64,000 bases of DNA from positions 60,709,501 through 60,773,500 of the forward strand of contig CP136896.1 of the NCBI GenBank assembly GCA_034359265.1, in the 5' to 3' direction. Shown here piece after piece: positions 23,726 to 36,896 of the stretch. Made by a program: the position numbers and the translations under genes. The stretch's first letter is position 1. Each line of letters begins with the position of its first letter. The stretch is from Canna indica. Its lineage: Eukaryota > Streptophyta > Magnoliopsida > Zingiberales > Cannaceae. Under the pieces are notes generated by a model. It saw only the letters and a program-made list of their open reading frames with translations, did not search any database and was not told the origin of the DNA.

Positions 23726-24836
23726 AAATTATAATTACACACAACTAAAATTAACTCTAGCATTTATTCTACCATTGATTAACTAACCCTAACATTAAAA
23801 CTAACCTAAATTTAATTAATCTAACATATAAAAAACTTAATTAATCTACAATTAACATATAAAATCTCAATTAATACATAATAAATCTACAATTAACATA
23901 TAATTAATCTAAAATTAATCTACATTCAACACATAAATTCTATAAATAACAAATAATAAATAAATCTAAAAAAATTAAAACCTAAGATTAGGGGTTAAAC
24001 CCCTAATCAAACGGTAGCCGGCAGCTACTATCAGCTACTGTTCATCTGCTTGGGGCCGAGGGATTTGGCCCCAAACCAGGCACCGACGTCTACATGTCAG
24101 CACCGTTCGCCAGTGTCGGTGTTCAACGTGTAGACGAAAAAAGGGGGCGTGCGGTGGAGGGAGGCGGAGAATACCTCACGGAGAAAAAGGAGCGACGGGC
24201 CGACTACGGAGGGTCGGAATCGACAGCGGGCGGCAATGGACGGCGAGGGAGATTGGGGACGACCGGTGTGTGGCGCGTTGAGGTAGATTGGGGCTCGATC
24301 GGCAAGGGCGAGGGCGACGTCTACGTCGACGGCGGCTCGGTGGTGAACTCGACGGCGAGAAGGCAAAGTCGACGGCGCACGAAGTCAGTGGCGACGGCGG
24401 TGATAACTCGATCGACAGTGAGGGAAAGAGGAAGGGTCGGGCGCGAACGCAAATAAAAAGGATTTTCACCGACGGCTCGCTAGCCGTCGGAAAACCGTTG
24501 ATTCATAATTTTATTATCATCGACGGCTCTCCCAGCCGTTGGTGAAGAATGTTTTATTATCATCGACGACCGCTTTTGGTCGTGGCTAATGACTTATTCA
24601 TATCACCAACGGCTCTAGTGCCCCCGCTAAGCCATGGCTAATAACTTATCTTATTTCGCGCCCTGTGCGCGCCATCAACTATGAGCGATGGCCCTAGGCG
24701 ATCGTATGCGAGCCGCGACTAATTTGGTTACATCAGGCACGGTCGCTACGGCTGCCGCAAAGCCGTGAATTATTCTGACGGCCGAGGCGACCATCGGTAA
24801 TTCCCGTGGCCGATGTGGTATATTCTAGTAGTGCTA

Positions 24837-25734
24837 CACAGCATGCCCCCGTCCGCTTCGGGCCTCATCGGGCCGGCCCGGTAGCAGTCTTGACATGTAC
24901 GGTAAGAATCGGTTTGAACCTGATTTTGTTGTGCTGGCCCCGGGCCGCGCTATTGGCCGGTCAAAAATTGCTAGGTCTAAGTGAATGTGGCCAAAAAATG
25001 TATGAATCTAGCTAAGAAGTAGGTGAACCTTGTAGAAATAGATGAATCTAATCCATTTGAGAGGACAAAAAAAGTAAAATAAAAAAAAGGACATTTGATT
25101 TGATTTGATTTTTCAATGGGCGTAGGCCGCACCTATTTTTCGTGCAGGGCAGATTTTCCTAACTTTTATTCTGCTAAATAGTTAGCATAGATTAATGAAT
25201 TAATCAAGAGTAATCAGAAATCTTCTAATAAATTAAAGTCTAAAAGCATCCAAATTAATCAAGTCAAACCCATTTTCTCAACGGCCAACTATGAATAATA
25301 TAGTTGATGACAATATTTCATATGTTTTCTAGAGGTCTAGAATTCAAATCCCAGTATGATTATCTTACGTGAATTTTTCACTTTGTGTGCTATTATATAC
25401 ACTATATGCGTCATTCTTATTCATGTAATGAACTCATTAACTTGGGAAAAAAAACCCATTTTCTCAACGACTTCATTCGTCCGCGTCCCTTCTTTCTTCA
25501 GCCCTTTATTTCATAATCCTTGCCTCTCCTTTCTTCGTTCTTTACTTATTTTCAAACCTCAATGAGAAAATGAGTAAATATATGTGCACAACCGAACGAA
25601 CAATCTTTTGTTTCTATATCAATCGTCAAACACGCAAAAAAAATTCTTCATTCGATCGCCGCTTAATTTCCTTCTTGTTTCCATCATTCATCGATGACTC
25701 CCCTCAGTCTCAAAATATATTCTACAATTCCATC
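24837..25734. other. GC-rich repeat remainder and upstream flank of split membrane-protein gene
   Basis: 24837 to about 24990 continues the GC-rich repeat interrupted at 10553. About 25000-25734 is AT-rich with no supported gene and leads up to the TATA box at 25735. Confidence 0.5.
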
Positions 25735-25817
25735 TATAAAAGCTAGTTTTGATCTCCACTGGAATTGAAGTACGTACCAAGTTGCTACTAATTTCATCTT
25801 GTTCGGGCTCACTATCC
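25735..25817 (+). promoter_or_regulatory. orphaned promoter and 5'UTR of membrane-protein paralogue
   Basis: A TATA box CTATAAAAGC (about 25735-25744) is followed by leader sequence GCTACTAATTTCATCTTGTT and GGGCTCACTATCC. The intact paralogue has the same leader (GCTACTAATTTCCTCTTGTT, then GAGCTCACTATCC) just upstream of its ATG at 42490. Here the leader is cut at TATCC by a 13.35-kb copia insertion, and the matching coding start resumes at 39171. Confidence 0.8.
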
Positions 25818-26271
25818 TGAAGGAATTTTCTAAAGCAGGAATTAAACCCAAAACCAAGATCATTCATGTTAAATCACCAAAAATAATAAGAACGGAAGCG
25901 TACCTGATTTCATCGCTTAAATTCCGGAGACAGGTTGGACTTCCAAGTCAACACGCGAGCCCGTACAAACGCACAATGAGATATGAGGATTTCAAAGGCG
26001 AGGAACTTAGCGTGTGACTCGGGGACCATAACCCCTCTATATATAGAGAAAACCAGAGGCGGTAAATTATTGTTTCGCCCATCATGAAATTATAATATTA
26101 CCACTATGGTATCTGTGCATACATAATTATTCCCATAATTATGAAGTGATACATGGCCTTATAATAAACTTTATTAGATCACTTTTAATCGGCCAATCAA
26201 ATTGATAGCGTAACCACATGCCAATAGATAAATGTTGGACCATAATAGATTATTAAATAAATAATCTAACA
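25818..26271 (-). repeat. 3' LTR of nested copia element
   Basis: It is 454 bp and nearly identical to 38716-39170. It is preceded internally (minus strand) by the purine-rich CCAAGTGTGAGAT. Confidence 0.92.
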
Positions 26272-26654
26272 ATCTCACACTTGGTCCAACATAAATATCA
26301 CCATAGGGCTATGTGTACCAGAGTTACTTTATGAGCTCATTTTCGCTATCATTACCAACCATCTCAACAATCTGGTCCATCGATCATACCAACATAGAAC
26401 CAAAGTGACTTTCGCCACATTTATCGTGACTAAATCCATCAATGATCATAATGTTAATACTTTCAACAACATAGATTAAATATGGGTGCACAGCATGAAA
26501 ATTACATGTAATATGATCTAAACATGTCTATTTCCAATTGGTCGTACTTAATTCTTTAGTGAGATTGAAACCATATATTCAGAGTAAATATAACAAAAAA
26601 AAACTTTATTCTGCAGAAAAGTTTACAAAGCATAGTACATATTACAGCCTCACA

Positions 26655-28303
26655 CTAAATCATCATATCATTACATGATAAAACACACATATGAGCAACA
26701 TGCTCATGAAAGACCATGGGTGGTAATCCTTTAGTAAGCGGATCCGCCCTCATGGAAGTTGTACCAATATGCTCTATACATAATTGACCACTCTGAATTC
26801 TTTCTTTAACAACCAGGAATTTAATGTCAATATACTTTGACTTAGACGAACTCCTGTTGTTATTGGAATATAGCACTGCTGATTTGTTGTCACATAATAA
26901 CTTTAGTGGTCTTTCAATGCCATCAACAATATGTAGCCCAGTGATAAAATTGCGCAGCTATATTCCATGATTGGATGCCTCATAACAAGCTATAAACTAT
27001 GCTTCCATAGTTGAAGCTGCAATGAGTGTTTGCTTAGCACTCCTCCAAGAGATAGCTCCATCGGCAAGCAAGTAAACATAGTCAGAAGTGGATCTGCGAC
27101 TGTCTTGGCATCCGGCAAAATTAGAATTAGAATACCCAATGATCTCCAATTGATCTGATTTTCTATAAGTGAACATGTGATGCTTTGTTCTCTGTAGATA
27201 CCGCATAACCCGTTTGGCTACTTTCGAATGATCTATTCCGGTATTGCTCATATATCTACCCAACATCCCAACAATGTACGCAATATTCGGACGCGTACAC
27301 ACTTGAGCATACATCAAACTCCCTACAGCAGATGCATAAGGAATCTTCTGCATTTTCTTTTGCTCAAATTCATTCTTGGGGCACTGATTGAGACTAAATT
27401 TGTCTCCTTGCAACAGGGGTACTAGTAGATTTACAATCTTTCATGCCGAATCTAGCAAGTACCTTATCGAGATAGCTCTTTTCTGATAATCCAAGGATAC
27501 CCTGAAAACGATCTCGATGTATCTGGATTCCTAATACAAAAGAGGCATCCCCTAGATCTTTCATTTCGAATATCTCCGATAGAAATCTCTTGGTTTCGTG
27601 CATCAATCATATATCATTACAAGCTAGCAAGATATCATCGACATATAAGATCAGGAAAATATACTTGCTCCCACTGAACTTATGGTATATACATTCATCA
27701 ACCGGATTTATCTCAAAACCAAATGAGATAATAACTTGATGAAATTTATGATACCACTGACGGGAAGCTGATTTTAGCCCGTAGATGCATGGATTTCATT
27801 AGTTTGCAAACCATTTTATTTGAATCTCCAAAGATGAAGTTTTCTGGTTGCAACATATAAATCGTTTCCTCAATGTCACCATTGAGAAACGCTGTCTTAA
27901 CATCCATTTGATGTAGCTCTAGATCAAAATGAGCCGCAACTGCCATTATAATCCTAACAGAGTCTTTCGAAGAAACCAGAGAGAAAATCTCTTTAAAATC
28001 AATGCCTTCTTTTTGGGTAAATTTTTTTGCAACAAGACGAGCCTTACATCTTTCCACATTACCCTTTGAATCCCTTTTGGTCTTAAATATCCATTTGCAA
28101 CCAATATCGTTGTGTTGCATAGACCTTATTTCCTCATTCATGACATCAATCCACTGTTGAGAGTTAGAGCTTTGCATGACTTGACAGAAGTTGACTGGGT
28201 CATCTTCCATCATACTAATGTCAGCCTCATGCTCTTCAAGAAATACAATGTAATCATCTGAAATTGCACTTCTCCTCTCCCTAGTGGACCTTCTTAATGG
28301 CAT
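26655..28303 (-). pseudogene. copia reverse transcriptase and RNase H remnant
   Basis: Minus-strand fragments are RT fingers at 27746-28303 (GCKWIFKTKRDSKGNVERCK, then QMDVKTAFLNGD), and the palm motif LILYVDDILLA (about 27620-27660, followed by a stop). RT thumb and connection lie at 27394-27606 (FEMKDLGDASFVLGIQIHRD), RNase H at 26997-27413 (PYASAVGSLMYAQVCTRPNI), and the C-terminal part at 26655-26876 (HIGTTSMRADPLTKGLP). Frameshifts and stops separate them. Confidence 0.88.
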
Positions 28304-28525
28304 TGGTTCTTGAAGTTGTTGAGTTTGCTCTATAGGGGTAGGCTCCTCAGGAGTAAACTCTTGAGGCTGAATGGGGAGTACCTCAATGTTGTTTTGTAAA
28401 TCCGAATTTATTGTCTAATCAATGTCATGAATAATAACTGAAGGAAGAGAGATGAACTCCTCTTCAAAGACAACTTCCTTAACCTTATCTTCCCCCTCCC
28501 CCCCAAACTCTACATCCTCAAAGAA

Positions 28526-29310
28526 TCAGGCATTTCCTATTTCAAAGAATGTCCTATTTGTCGGATCATAAAACTTATATCCCCTAGACCTATCAGGATA
28601 ACCTACAAAATAGTAGCTAACTATTTTGGAGTCCAATTTCTTTTCACTTGGCCTATATGACCTAGCCTCAGCTAGACAGCCCCAAACGTGTAAATGCCTT
28701 AAACTAGGCTTGTTGTCCGTCCAAAGTTCATAAGGGGTTTTTAGAGCTGCTTTAGTTGGTACCCTATTAAGAATGTAAGCTGCAGTCTTAAGTGCCTCTC
28801 CCCAGAGGGACTCTAGTAAGGTAGAGTGACTAATCATACTCCTCACCATATCCTTAAGAGTCCGGTTTCACCTTCAGCAACACCGTTCATGCTAGGACTT
28901 CCTGGCATGGTGTAATGTGGGATGATACCGCATTCGTCTAGGAACTTAGCAAAAGGTCTTGGACGTTGTTCACCTGATCCATCATATCTGTCATAGTATT
29001 CACCACCACAGTCAGATCTGACAGCCTTAATTCTTTTACCTAGTTGATTTTCAACTTCGGCCTTTTAGGACTTGAACACATCCAATGCTTGAGACTTCTC
29101 TTTAATCAGGTATATGTAACCATATCTAAAGTAGTTATCTATGAACGTAATAAAATACTGTTGACCATTCCAAGAAGCCATAGGGAAGGGTCCACATACA
29201 TCAGTATGTATTAGTTCTAATATGTCTAAACTCCTATTAATTCATGATCCCTTAATGTTTGTATGTTTCCCTTTAATGCACTCAATACAGACCTTAAAGT
29301 CTGTAGCATC
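28526..29310 (-). pseudogene. copia integrase remnant
   Basis: The core shows FITFIDNYFRYGYIY (first catalytic Asp), RSDCGGEYYDRY (second Asp) and SMNGVAEG (catalytic Glu region) in the minus strand at about 28860-29170. A stop falls after DVFKS. The C-terminal part at 28526-28849 encodes [20 protein letters not shown] and [14 protein letters not shown]. It is inactive. Confidence 0.85.
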
Positions 29311-29427
29311 AGAGAGGGTAAGAATTTCATCTGACACAAGCCTTTGTATTCTTTGTTTGGATATATGACATAAACGCTTGTGCCATAAGATGGCAGAATT
29401 CTCATCAATTAACTTTCTTTTTGTACC

Positions 29428-30654
29428 TCATGAACCAGTGTGCAAGGTTTCATTAAATGAAACTAATACATCATTTGAACCAAGAGATAAATTGAAACTT
29501 CCATTTCCAAAAGAACAAGTATATTCGAATTTGTCCAATACAGAAATAAAAATTAAATTCTGTCGAAAAGATGGGGCTACAAAGGTCTCTATCAAGTCCA
29601 AATAACATCCAGTTCTTAACAATAACCGAAAATTTCCTATAGATTCAACTTGAATAGATTTGCCATCGCCTACGTAGATGAATCTTTCAGCATCAGTTGG
29701 CTTTCGACAACTCAGGCAACCCTGCATAGACACACTAATGTGAGTAGTAGCACCAGAATCTACCCATCAAGTGTCTTGGGGTACAGAAGTTAAATTAACT
29801 TTAGAACAAACCAAAGTGAGAAGTGTACATTTCTTAGTATGCCATGCGTGATATTTGGCACAATATTTCTTCATGTGTCCATCAGCCTTCTTGCAAAAGA
29901 AACAAGTGATGCCCTTATCTTGTTCCTTCTGCTTCTTTTTCTATGGAGCACTTGCAACCTCGTTAGATTTAGGTCTTTTCTTGTCTTTGCCTTTGGAAGC
30001 AATAGCCAGATGAGCACTCTCAGTTCTATCAAGCTTCAATCTCTCCTCCTCTTGTACACAGTGAGAAATGAGTTCATTGAGAGACCATTTCTCCTTTTGA
30101 TAGTTATAACTAATTTTAAACTAGTTATACTGTGCAGGGAGAGAGATAAGAACTATATGCGCCAGTAGATCCTCAGATAGGTCTAACTTCAGTGCCTTTA
30201 ATTTTGAAGCAATGTTTGACATTTTCATAATGTACTCCTTGATGTTCCCCTTGCCCTTATACTTCAGTGAGATTAGGCTTGTTAAAAGCATGCTTGTCTC
30301 AGACTTTTCATTTCTTTCAAAGCACTTTTCAAGGGCAATAAGGAACGATCAGACATTAGTCTCGTCAGACATAGCTCCCCTAAAGCATTCGGGAATTGCA
30401 CACCTCATGATCATTAGACTTAAGCGATTGGAATTATCCCACTAACCATATGCCCTCTTTTCCTCATGGGAACTTTGAGCCGTGAGAGCAGCGGGCTGAT
30501 CCATACGAAATGCTAAGTCCAGATCCATGCATCCAAGAATGATCATAACATTTTCTTTCCATGCTTTAAAGTTTGTGCCAGTTAGTACAGGGATGGAGTT
30601 AACACTAGTAGCAATTGAAGTAGCAGAAGTATTCACTAAAAGAGAACAAAACAA
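29428..30654 (-). pseudogene. copia gag and protease remnant
   Basis: The Gag start at 30654 encodes IPVLTGTNFKAWKENVMIIL. A CX2CX4HX4C knuckle (CFFCKKADGHMKKYC, which carries one extra residue) maps to about 29860-29912. Protease-like text lies at 29428-29733 (IYVGDGKSIQVESIGNFRL, and LISVLDKFEYTC-type core). Stops separate the pieces. Confidence 0.8.
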
Positions 30655-32132
30655 AACATGATATTATAAGCAGCTCAAAATAAAATGTAATTAATCATGT
30701 AATAAAAATAAATAAATAATGGCAATCCCCATTACAAGATACCAAACACAACATTGACATTTCATCTTTGGACAAAATTATCAACTTGTAAGCGGTACTC
30801 TCAATGTAGTAATCGAATACTGACCATTAGGCCTGTCAAACAACGAGCCTTTCTTTGGACCGACTCGTGTTCACATAGTAAACTTTATAATAGTCACGTA
30901 TTTATTACCACATGCATATAAGGAATTCGGTCGGGTAGGAACCTTCCTTTGGGCCGATTACTACCCACATGAATTACAAACATGCAAACATCTTATATAT
31001 TCCAAAAATATATTAATTTAACACAAGATAGGTAACTTTGGTGACATGTTCTGCCAAACTAACATATTTCAAAATATTAGACATATAAATAAATATGTCA
31101 CTATTTAATTTCATGCTAAATTGGTCAAACTACAATAAAGCGGTCAAAATTATGTTAAACCAATCAAGATTAGATTAATTTAAACATGAACCAAACCTAA
31201 TTGAGTTGAACCGAAGCTAAATTGATGAGAATTAAGCTGAACCTAATGTTAATTCTACTGAACCGGTTGAAATTAAGTTGAACCAAATGTTAATTTCATT
31301 GGACCAGTCAAGAAACCTAGTGAACCGCTTAAAATTTGCACTGAATCGGTCTGAATTGGCCTGAACCGGTATTGAATCGGTCTGAATTAACTTGAACCAG
31401 TAATGAACTGGGGAAATTCGACCCAGACCAGTGCTAAACCGGGCTCAATTACATTGAATCGGATCCAATTAACCAAACCCGAACCTAATTCAACTGAACC
31501 GGTTCAATGGTGACATGAACCGATCAATTGAGACAAACCGATTTAAATGAAGAAAACCAAATAAATAAATCGGTTGAACTTAAGTTGCGGGTCAGCGGGT
31601 CAGGTTTAAGGGTTAACATGGGTCGGGTTAAAGCTTGATGGATCCGGATCTTAGGTGGAGGATCCTAATTCAACCCGTTTAAAAAATGAAGCGGTTCGGG
31701 TTCAGGACTAAATGGATCTGGATTTACTAACCTTTAATCCGGATTCGACCTGATAGCTTACCCGCTTCTCTTTGCCACGAAGCAACAGGTTACAAGCCCT
31801 AACTCCTTTCACCACACGACAGCCGCCACCATCTACTTCTCACCGAACCAGTACCAGACGCCCCCCATCCTGATGCGTCGGTGACGACGGGGCAGGCGAC
31901 AGGCAATGACGGGGAGGCCAAGCTACCGATTTGAAGAGGCCAACATCGGCTGGTGTAAGTCGTAGCCTTGCAACCTCCTCTCCCAGCTGCAGCCAGGGTG
32001 TAGAAAATGCCGACAGTCATCTCCCCTCTCCCACGTCCGAGTGCAAGACACGTCGGCAATAATGCCGATAAAGGCGTCGGCGATGGAGGTGACAAGAGAT
32101 CCGGAGCGACGCATTGAAAAGAGGAGAATAAG
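30655..32132 (-). other. leader of the nested copia element, with GAACCGG-rich stretch
   Basis: This is an untranslated leader between gag and the primer-binding site. About 31140-31560 is a degenerate repeat field of GAACCGGT, TTGAACC and AATTGA words. About 31790-32130 is GC-rich. Short open frames here lack recognisable domains, so I call no gene. Confidence 0.55.
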
Positions 32133-32851
32133 AAACACTACTGGAATAATGGGCATCAGCAACGGTGTGCAACGGCTCCGCCCGTTGCAACGGAGCCGTG
32201 GCAGAAAAATGCGTTGCTTGTAATTTAGCAACGGGTCAGCAACGGCCGCTCGGGTCGTTGCTAATAATACTATCAGCAATGGTTTTGCCACGAACCCGGT
32301 TCTGTTGCTGATAACAATTATTAGCAACGACCCGTGTGTCCGTAGCAACGCAGTTAGTGAAAGACCGTTGCTAAGCCGTTGCTATAGGTCTTCAGCAAGA
32401 GCTTTCGATACACTTTTAGTAACGGCTTTCCCACGGACGACCGTGGGAAAGCCGTTGCTGATTACTAGATACTGATACCGAAAAAACTTCAAATTTTCAA
32501 ATTTTCAAATTTCCATTAATACATTGATACATTATCTGATACATAACTCACACACCCATGCACCCATACACACATCCATTCACACATTACAAATACACCC
32601 AGATATATATTAAAATAATTATACTTATATTTATAATTATCCACAATCGAATAAAAACTATTCAAATGCAAAATTTAAGTATCAATATCCAAACAAAATA
32701 AAACTGAAATATATATAGTATCGAAGTAACAAAGTCAATATAATAAAAAAACAATAAATCTCACGATGACGATGGAGGATGGTCTGGATCATATGGCGGA
32801 GTCTGGAGTGCATGGGTGTACACCGGCATGGACTGACTCGACGATGATGGA

Positions 32852-34275
32852 TCAAGGATGACCTGACAAGTTGCGTAGCATAACTTGCATATCCGCCATC
32901 ATCTGACTCTGACGCTCCATCAACTCAGTCTGACGCGCAACCGTCTCCTCCAGTGTCCTTATCCTGCTACTATGATCATCTCTGGACCTGGAGGTCGACG
33001 GCCGCTCACCAGCATGCGGAGGGGTCGGTGCCCTAAGTGGCCCTAGCACTGCTCGCGCATGACCACTATCTGTAAAACCATACACGCGGCCGTGGTCCCA
33101 GCCACCTGTAGCATCGACCCATGCTGTTGCGTCAAAGTCCTCGGGGGTGCCTCCGCGCTGTATCACCGTCTGACTGTAGGTCTCCTACTCGAGTTTAATT
33201 TTTTATTTAATATTTTTCATAAAACTTAAATTATAAATATATAATGAATAATTTAAACAAATATACTTACCATAATAAATGTAGCGCAGTTGTCGACGTA
33301 CTCCCCCATCCCATGCACTCAACGGTGTGTCCGCTCAAACACCGCCACCGGGGAGGGTCGCTGGACAGTCCCGTCGTCCAACACCGTCGTCTACATTTAT
33401 AAAACAAATACATTAATTAGTACACAAAGTAACAAATAAAATATAAAATTAAAATTAAGGTATACTTACCGTACGGTTCGCGTGCACAGCAAATGCAACA
33501 GAGCCGCCAGTATTACGTGCTCCTCCCCCCGACATGCGGTTTCTAGCTGCAGTCCTAGAAACCTCCTACCATCGATATGTCGACCACATGGCCACGAGTT
33601 GGTCCCATATATCGAACGTAATCCAATCGGGGTCGTATCCCCGAGTCTCCGCGATGTTAGTGGTCCCAGCTCGGGCCATCGCCTAGGACCGGGCCTGCCC
33701 TAGCTGCTTGTTGTACCTCGCCCGGGAAATAGTCTCCCAAGCAGCGTAAATGAAGGACCTCTGATCCTCAGCCCATGTATAGCGAGTCTGCAAAACAATA
33801 ATACCAGTACCAATATTAATCATCATGCATGTATAAAAAAAAATTTAATACGTGCCTCAAACTCGCTCCATAACATGTTCAAGTGCTCACTGGGCACGTG
33901 AGACCACGTGGGCCATGCCTCGTGCATGTATCATTGAATGGTAGAAGAAATGCTCCATGACACTTCTTTTTGCTCGAACCTGCACAACAAAAATAAAATT
34001 TAATATTATATTATGATATAATGAATTTGTAATGATTCATAATTCATGATATATTACCGTTCCCCAATCACGCTAATGAATCTGCGTGACTCTGCGGCTG
34101 GTGGAGGCTGCCACCTGTTCAGCCCGTGTGGTCGCCTGCGTCTGGATGTACTAGCCTTAGCAGTATCATTGGCAGGAGGATCAACAACAGGAGAATTAGC
34201 AGCATGAGTAAGTGCTGGAGTCTCATCGATCGGAGACTCTGAAGCTCTCCTGCGACGATAACCACGACCAAACAT
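32852..34275 (-). pseudogene. TNPA-like CACTA accessory gene
   Basis: Exon 1 (34054-34275) encodes a Ser/Pro/Arg-rich start (MFGRGYRRRRASESPIDETP) and ends near RFISVIGER at a splice-like GTAATATATC. Middle exons near 33860-33985 and 33500-33790 encode HVPSEHLNMLWSEFE-like and RYTWAEDQRSFIYAAWE-like segments (read from the minus strand). The last exon (32852-33166) encodes GGTPEDFDATAWVDATGGWD and a coiled coil RIRTLEETVARQTELMERQS. In En/Spm the accessory protein binds subterminal repeats. Intron limits are not fixed here. Confidence 0.7.
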
Positions 34276-34350
34276 ATCTGTCGAATAGACATATAATTAT
34301 ATTATTATATATATAGTAGAGATATATTTAATATAAGATATACTTTACAA

Positions 34351-34770
34351 TTATTCCTCACCATTTGAGTAATAGTCTTCGAATTCTTCCTCTTCTTCCT
34401 CTTCTTCCTCTTCTTCATCTTCTTCATCTCCAGCTTCCTCAATTTCACGATCGTCATCATCAGCATATTCAACTTCTAATTGAATTGATGATGTGTCTGC
34501 ATTCTCGAGTATTGGAATAATACGATCTACAGCAGGAGGATCATCTTCTTGATAGAAACCATCTATCACATCAGGTATCGACTCATTTTCTCCTGCTATC
34601 GGATCAATTTTTCCTCTACCTTTAGTCTTACAGACTACACGCCAATCTGCTCTATCTTTATTTCGAGTCGAATACTTCACGTAATATACTTGTTCAGCTT
34701 GTGATGCCAATATAAAAGGCTCATTTGCTGCCAATTTGGATTTGTAATTAACCTCAACAAGTTCAGTCAA
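34351..34770 (-). pseudogene. DUF4216-type tail of CACTA transposase gene
   Basis: It contains the conserved NKDRADWRVVCKTKGRGKID segment followed by a strongly acidic tail with a run of Glu (GAA/GAG repeat, plus-strand (CTT/CTC)n at about 34387-34415). Upstream it is fused to the end of the DUF4218-like part (LTELVEV followed by NYKSKLAANEPF). Family comparison suggests about 300-400 codons between the two domains are gone. Confidence 0.7.
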
Positions 34771-36896
34771 CGTACCCCAAATATTATCAGGTAGAAGATC
34801 TCAGAATGCGATCGGAAGCAATCTCTGCATGAATACATGACAATCATGGCTCTTCATCCCTGATATTTTGCACTCATCGACGTTCACACATCGAGATAAG
34901 TTTGAAGTATATCCATCGGGTAATCTGAGTTCTTTTATCCATTGACAAATATCTTTGATCTGTTGTTTATTTAACACATACGGGGCCTTCGGTCTCAGAT
35001 ATTGTCCGTTGACCTCTTGTAACTCCAACTCTGGTATCTTACAAAGTATTTTATGATCATGTCGGGCTTTGACATTATCTTTAGTTTTTTCCAGAAACAT
35101 CCATCAAAGTGTTGAAAATATTATCAAACACATTCTTTTCAATGTGCTTGATATCTAAATTATGTCGAATCAGTAATGAACTCCAATAGGGCAATTCCCA
35201 AAAGATACTTGTTTTCACCCAGTTATGTGTTTGACCAAAGCCTGACACTCTTTCATTCCGACCAAATACTATATCTAAAAGTGCTGAAACACGTGCTAAC
35301 ATTTGTTCACCAGACAACATCGGTGGTGGCCCATCTCTTTCGACTCTGCCCTTAGTAAATTTATTATGATTCCTTCGATACTGATGGTTAGCCGATAAGA
35401 ATCAACGATGATAATCAAAGAATGAGATTTTTCGTTCGTTCTGAAGACTAATTGATTTAGAGTGTTCCATACAATACGAACAAGAGAGTTAGTCGTGAGT
35501 GCTCCAACCAGACAACATGTCGTATGCCGGGAAATCATTGATTGTCCACAAGATCGCGGCCTTTAAATTAAAGTTTTGCTTCTGATGACAATCATAAGTG
35601 GCAGCTCTCTCACGCCACAATGTTTTCAATTCATCTATCAAGGGTCTGAGAAACACGTCAATTTCTTTTCGCGGACCCTTAGGACCTGGAATAATCATCG
35701 AAACATAAATAAATTCATCTTTCATACACATTGACGGTGGTAAATTATAAACTGTCAGCAGCACTGGCCAAACTGAATAAGGAGTTGCAAAATATCCAAA
35801 TGGATTAAAATCATCTATGCACAATCCCAATCTGATATTTCTAGTATCCCTAGCAAATGAAGAATAACATGTATCCAAATGTTTCCATGCTTCACTGTCG
35901 GATGGATGAGTCATTACTATATCATCACGACTTCTTACATGCCAACTCATGTAGGGGGGCCGTCTTTTCCGACATGAATAATCTTTGAAGCCTCAGTGTT
36001 AGTGGAAAATACTGAAACACCTTAAACGGGATATTTTTCTGTCGGACCGATTTCTTCTCCTTGTAACGAGGATGTTGACATACATGACATTTATCTAACT
36101 GCATATTTTCTTTATATTATAAAATGCAATTATTTTGGCACGCGTGTATTTTTTCATACCCAAGCCCCAATTTTCTCATCAGCTTTTTAGTTTTATAAAA
36201 AGTTGGCTCAAACTTGTTATCAGTAGGCAACATTCCATTAATCAATCCTGCAATCCGATCATACGCAACCCCGCTGATATTACAATCGACCTTGATGTTT
36301 AGGAGCTGTGTCATTACTAAAAACCTAGTGTATTTAGGACAATTCTCATACAAAGGTTCATCGGCAGCTTTCAACATCTCGTCAAATTCTACGGCTTCTT
36401 TATTCGACAATTCAATCTCTACCGCAGTTTGTACTTCTGTGATATCAACCGCTGTAGTATCTGGTGGGACTGATGTCTGAGTAACTAGCCGATCAAGATT
36501 ATCATTCAGGTGGAATTGACCCCCAAGACTATCAAGTATCATAGTTCTATAGGGATTAGATTGACTGGATGAAGAAGCACCAGCAGAGAAAGATTCACCA
36601 TATGTCTGAATGACAGGATTGCTCGACGTCCTGACTTCACGTGACTCCCCGTGACAAGTCCGTAGAAAATATCTTGGTGCAAATCCTTTGCTATATAGAT
36701 GCAGAGTGACAGTCTCCCGATCCAAAAATCGTTCATTCAAGCAAATGCGGCAAGGACATCGAATTTTATCACCGACGTTAACGAATTTCCAATTCGAATA
36801 TGCGAAATTTAGGAAGTATGTTATGCCTAATCAAAACTCATTCGTTAAAGCTCTACGATCAAGACATCGGTACATCCAACTTCGATCAGTCGACAT
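34771..36896 (-). pseudogene. Tnp2-family CACTA transposase
   Basis: Domains in order are: the transposase-associated domain from ATG 36896 (DRSWMYRCLDRRALTNEF, IRCPCRICLNERFLDRETV), with a TGA directly after NEF; a middle part at 36117-36740 (GLGYEKIHACQNNCIL); and the Tnp2 core at 35489-35950 (NIRLGLCIDDFNPFGYFATP, YDMLSGWSTHD). Further pieces lie at 35081-35320 and 34801-35100 (LLIRHNLDIKHIEKNVFDNI, KSHDCHVFMQRLLPIAF). Pieces lie in different frames and a stop follows PIAF. An active protein would cut element ends for transposition. Confidence 0.85.

Larger units (their letters stand above)
10556..24833 (-). mobile_element. outer CACTA (En/Spm) transposon containing two later insertions
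   Basis: The left terminus CACTACTAGAAT (10556) matches the reverse complement of the right terminus ATTCTAGTAGTG (ends 24833). Both are flanked by the three-base target duplication CTA (10553-10555 and 24834-24836). Subterminal regions carry repeated ACGGCT/CCGTGGCTGA words in both orientations, typical of CACTA ends. Internal minus-strand remnants are a TNPA-like gene (14180-15681 plus 23032-23160) and the DUF4216 tail of the transposase gene (about 23212-23580). The Tnp2 core is missing, so the element is non-autonomous. Own sequence is about 3.9 kb; the rest is the inserted CACTA (10841-13846) and Sirevirus (15682-23031). Confidence 0.92.

Noticed and set aside
24094..24545. Several overlapping GC-rich open frames on both strands
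   Set aside because: They lie in the subterminal region of the outer CACTA element, have Arg/Gly-rich composition and match no domain. Open frames on all strands reflect high GC.
31799..32348. Open frames spanning the left end of the CACTA copy
   Set aside because: They cross the CACTA terminus at 32136 and are chance frames in GC-rich leader and subterminal repeats.
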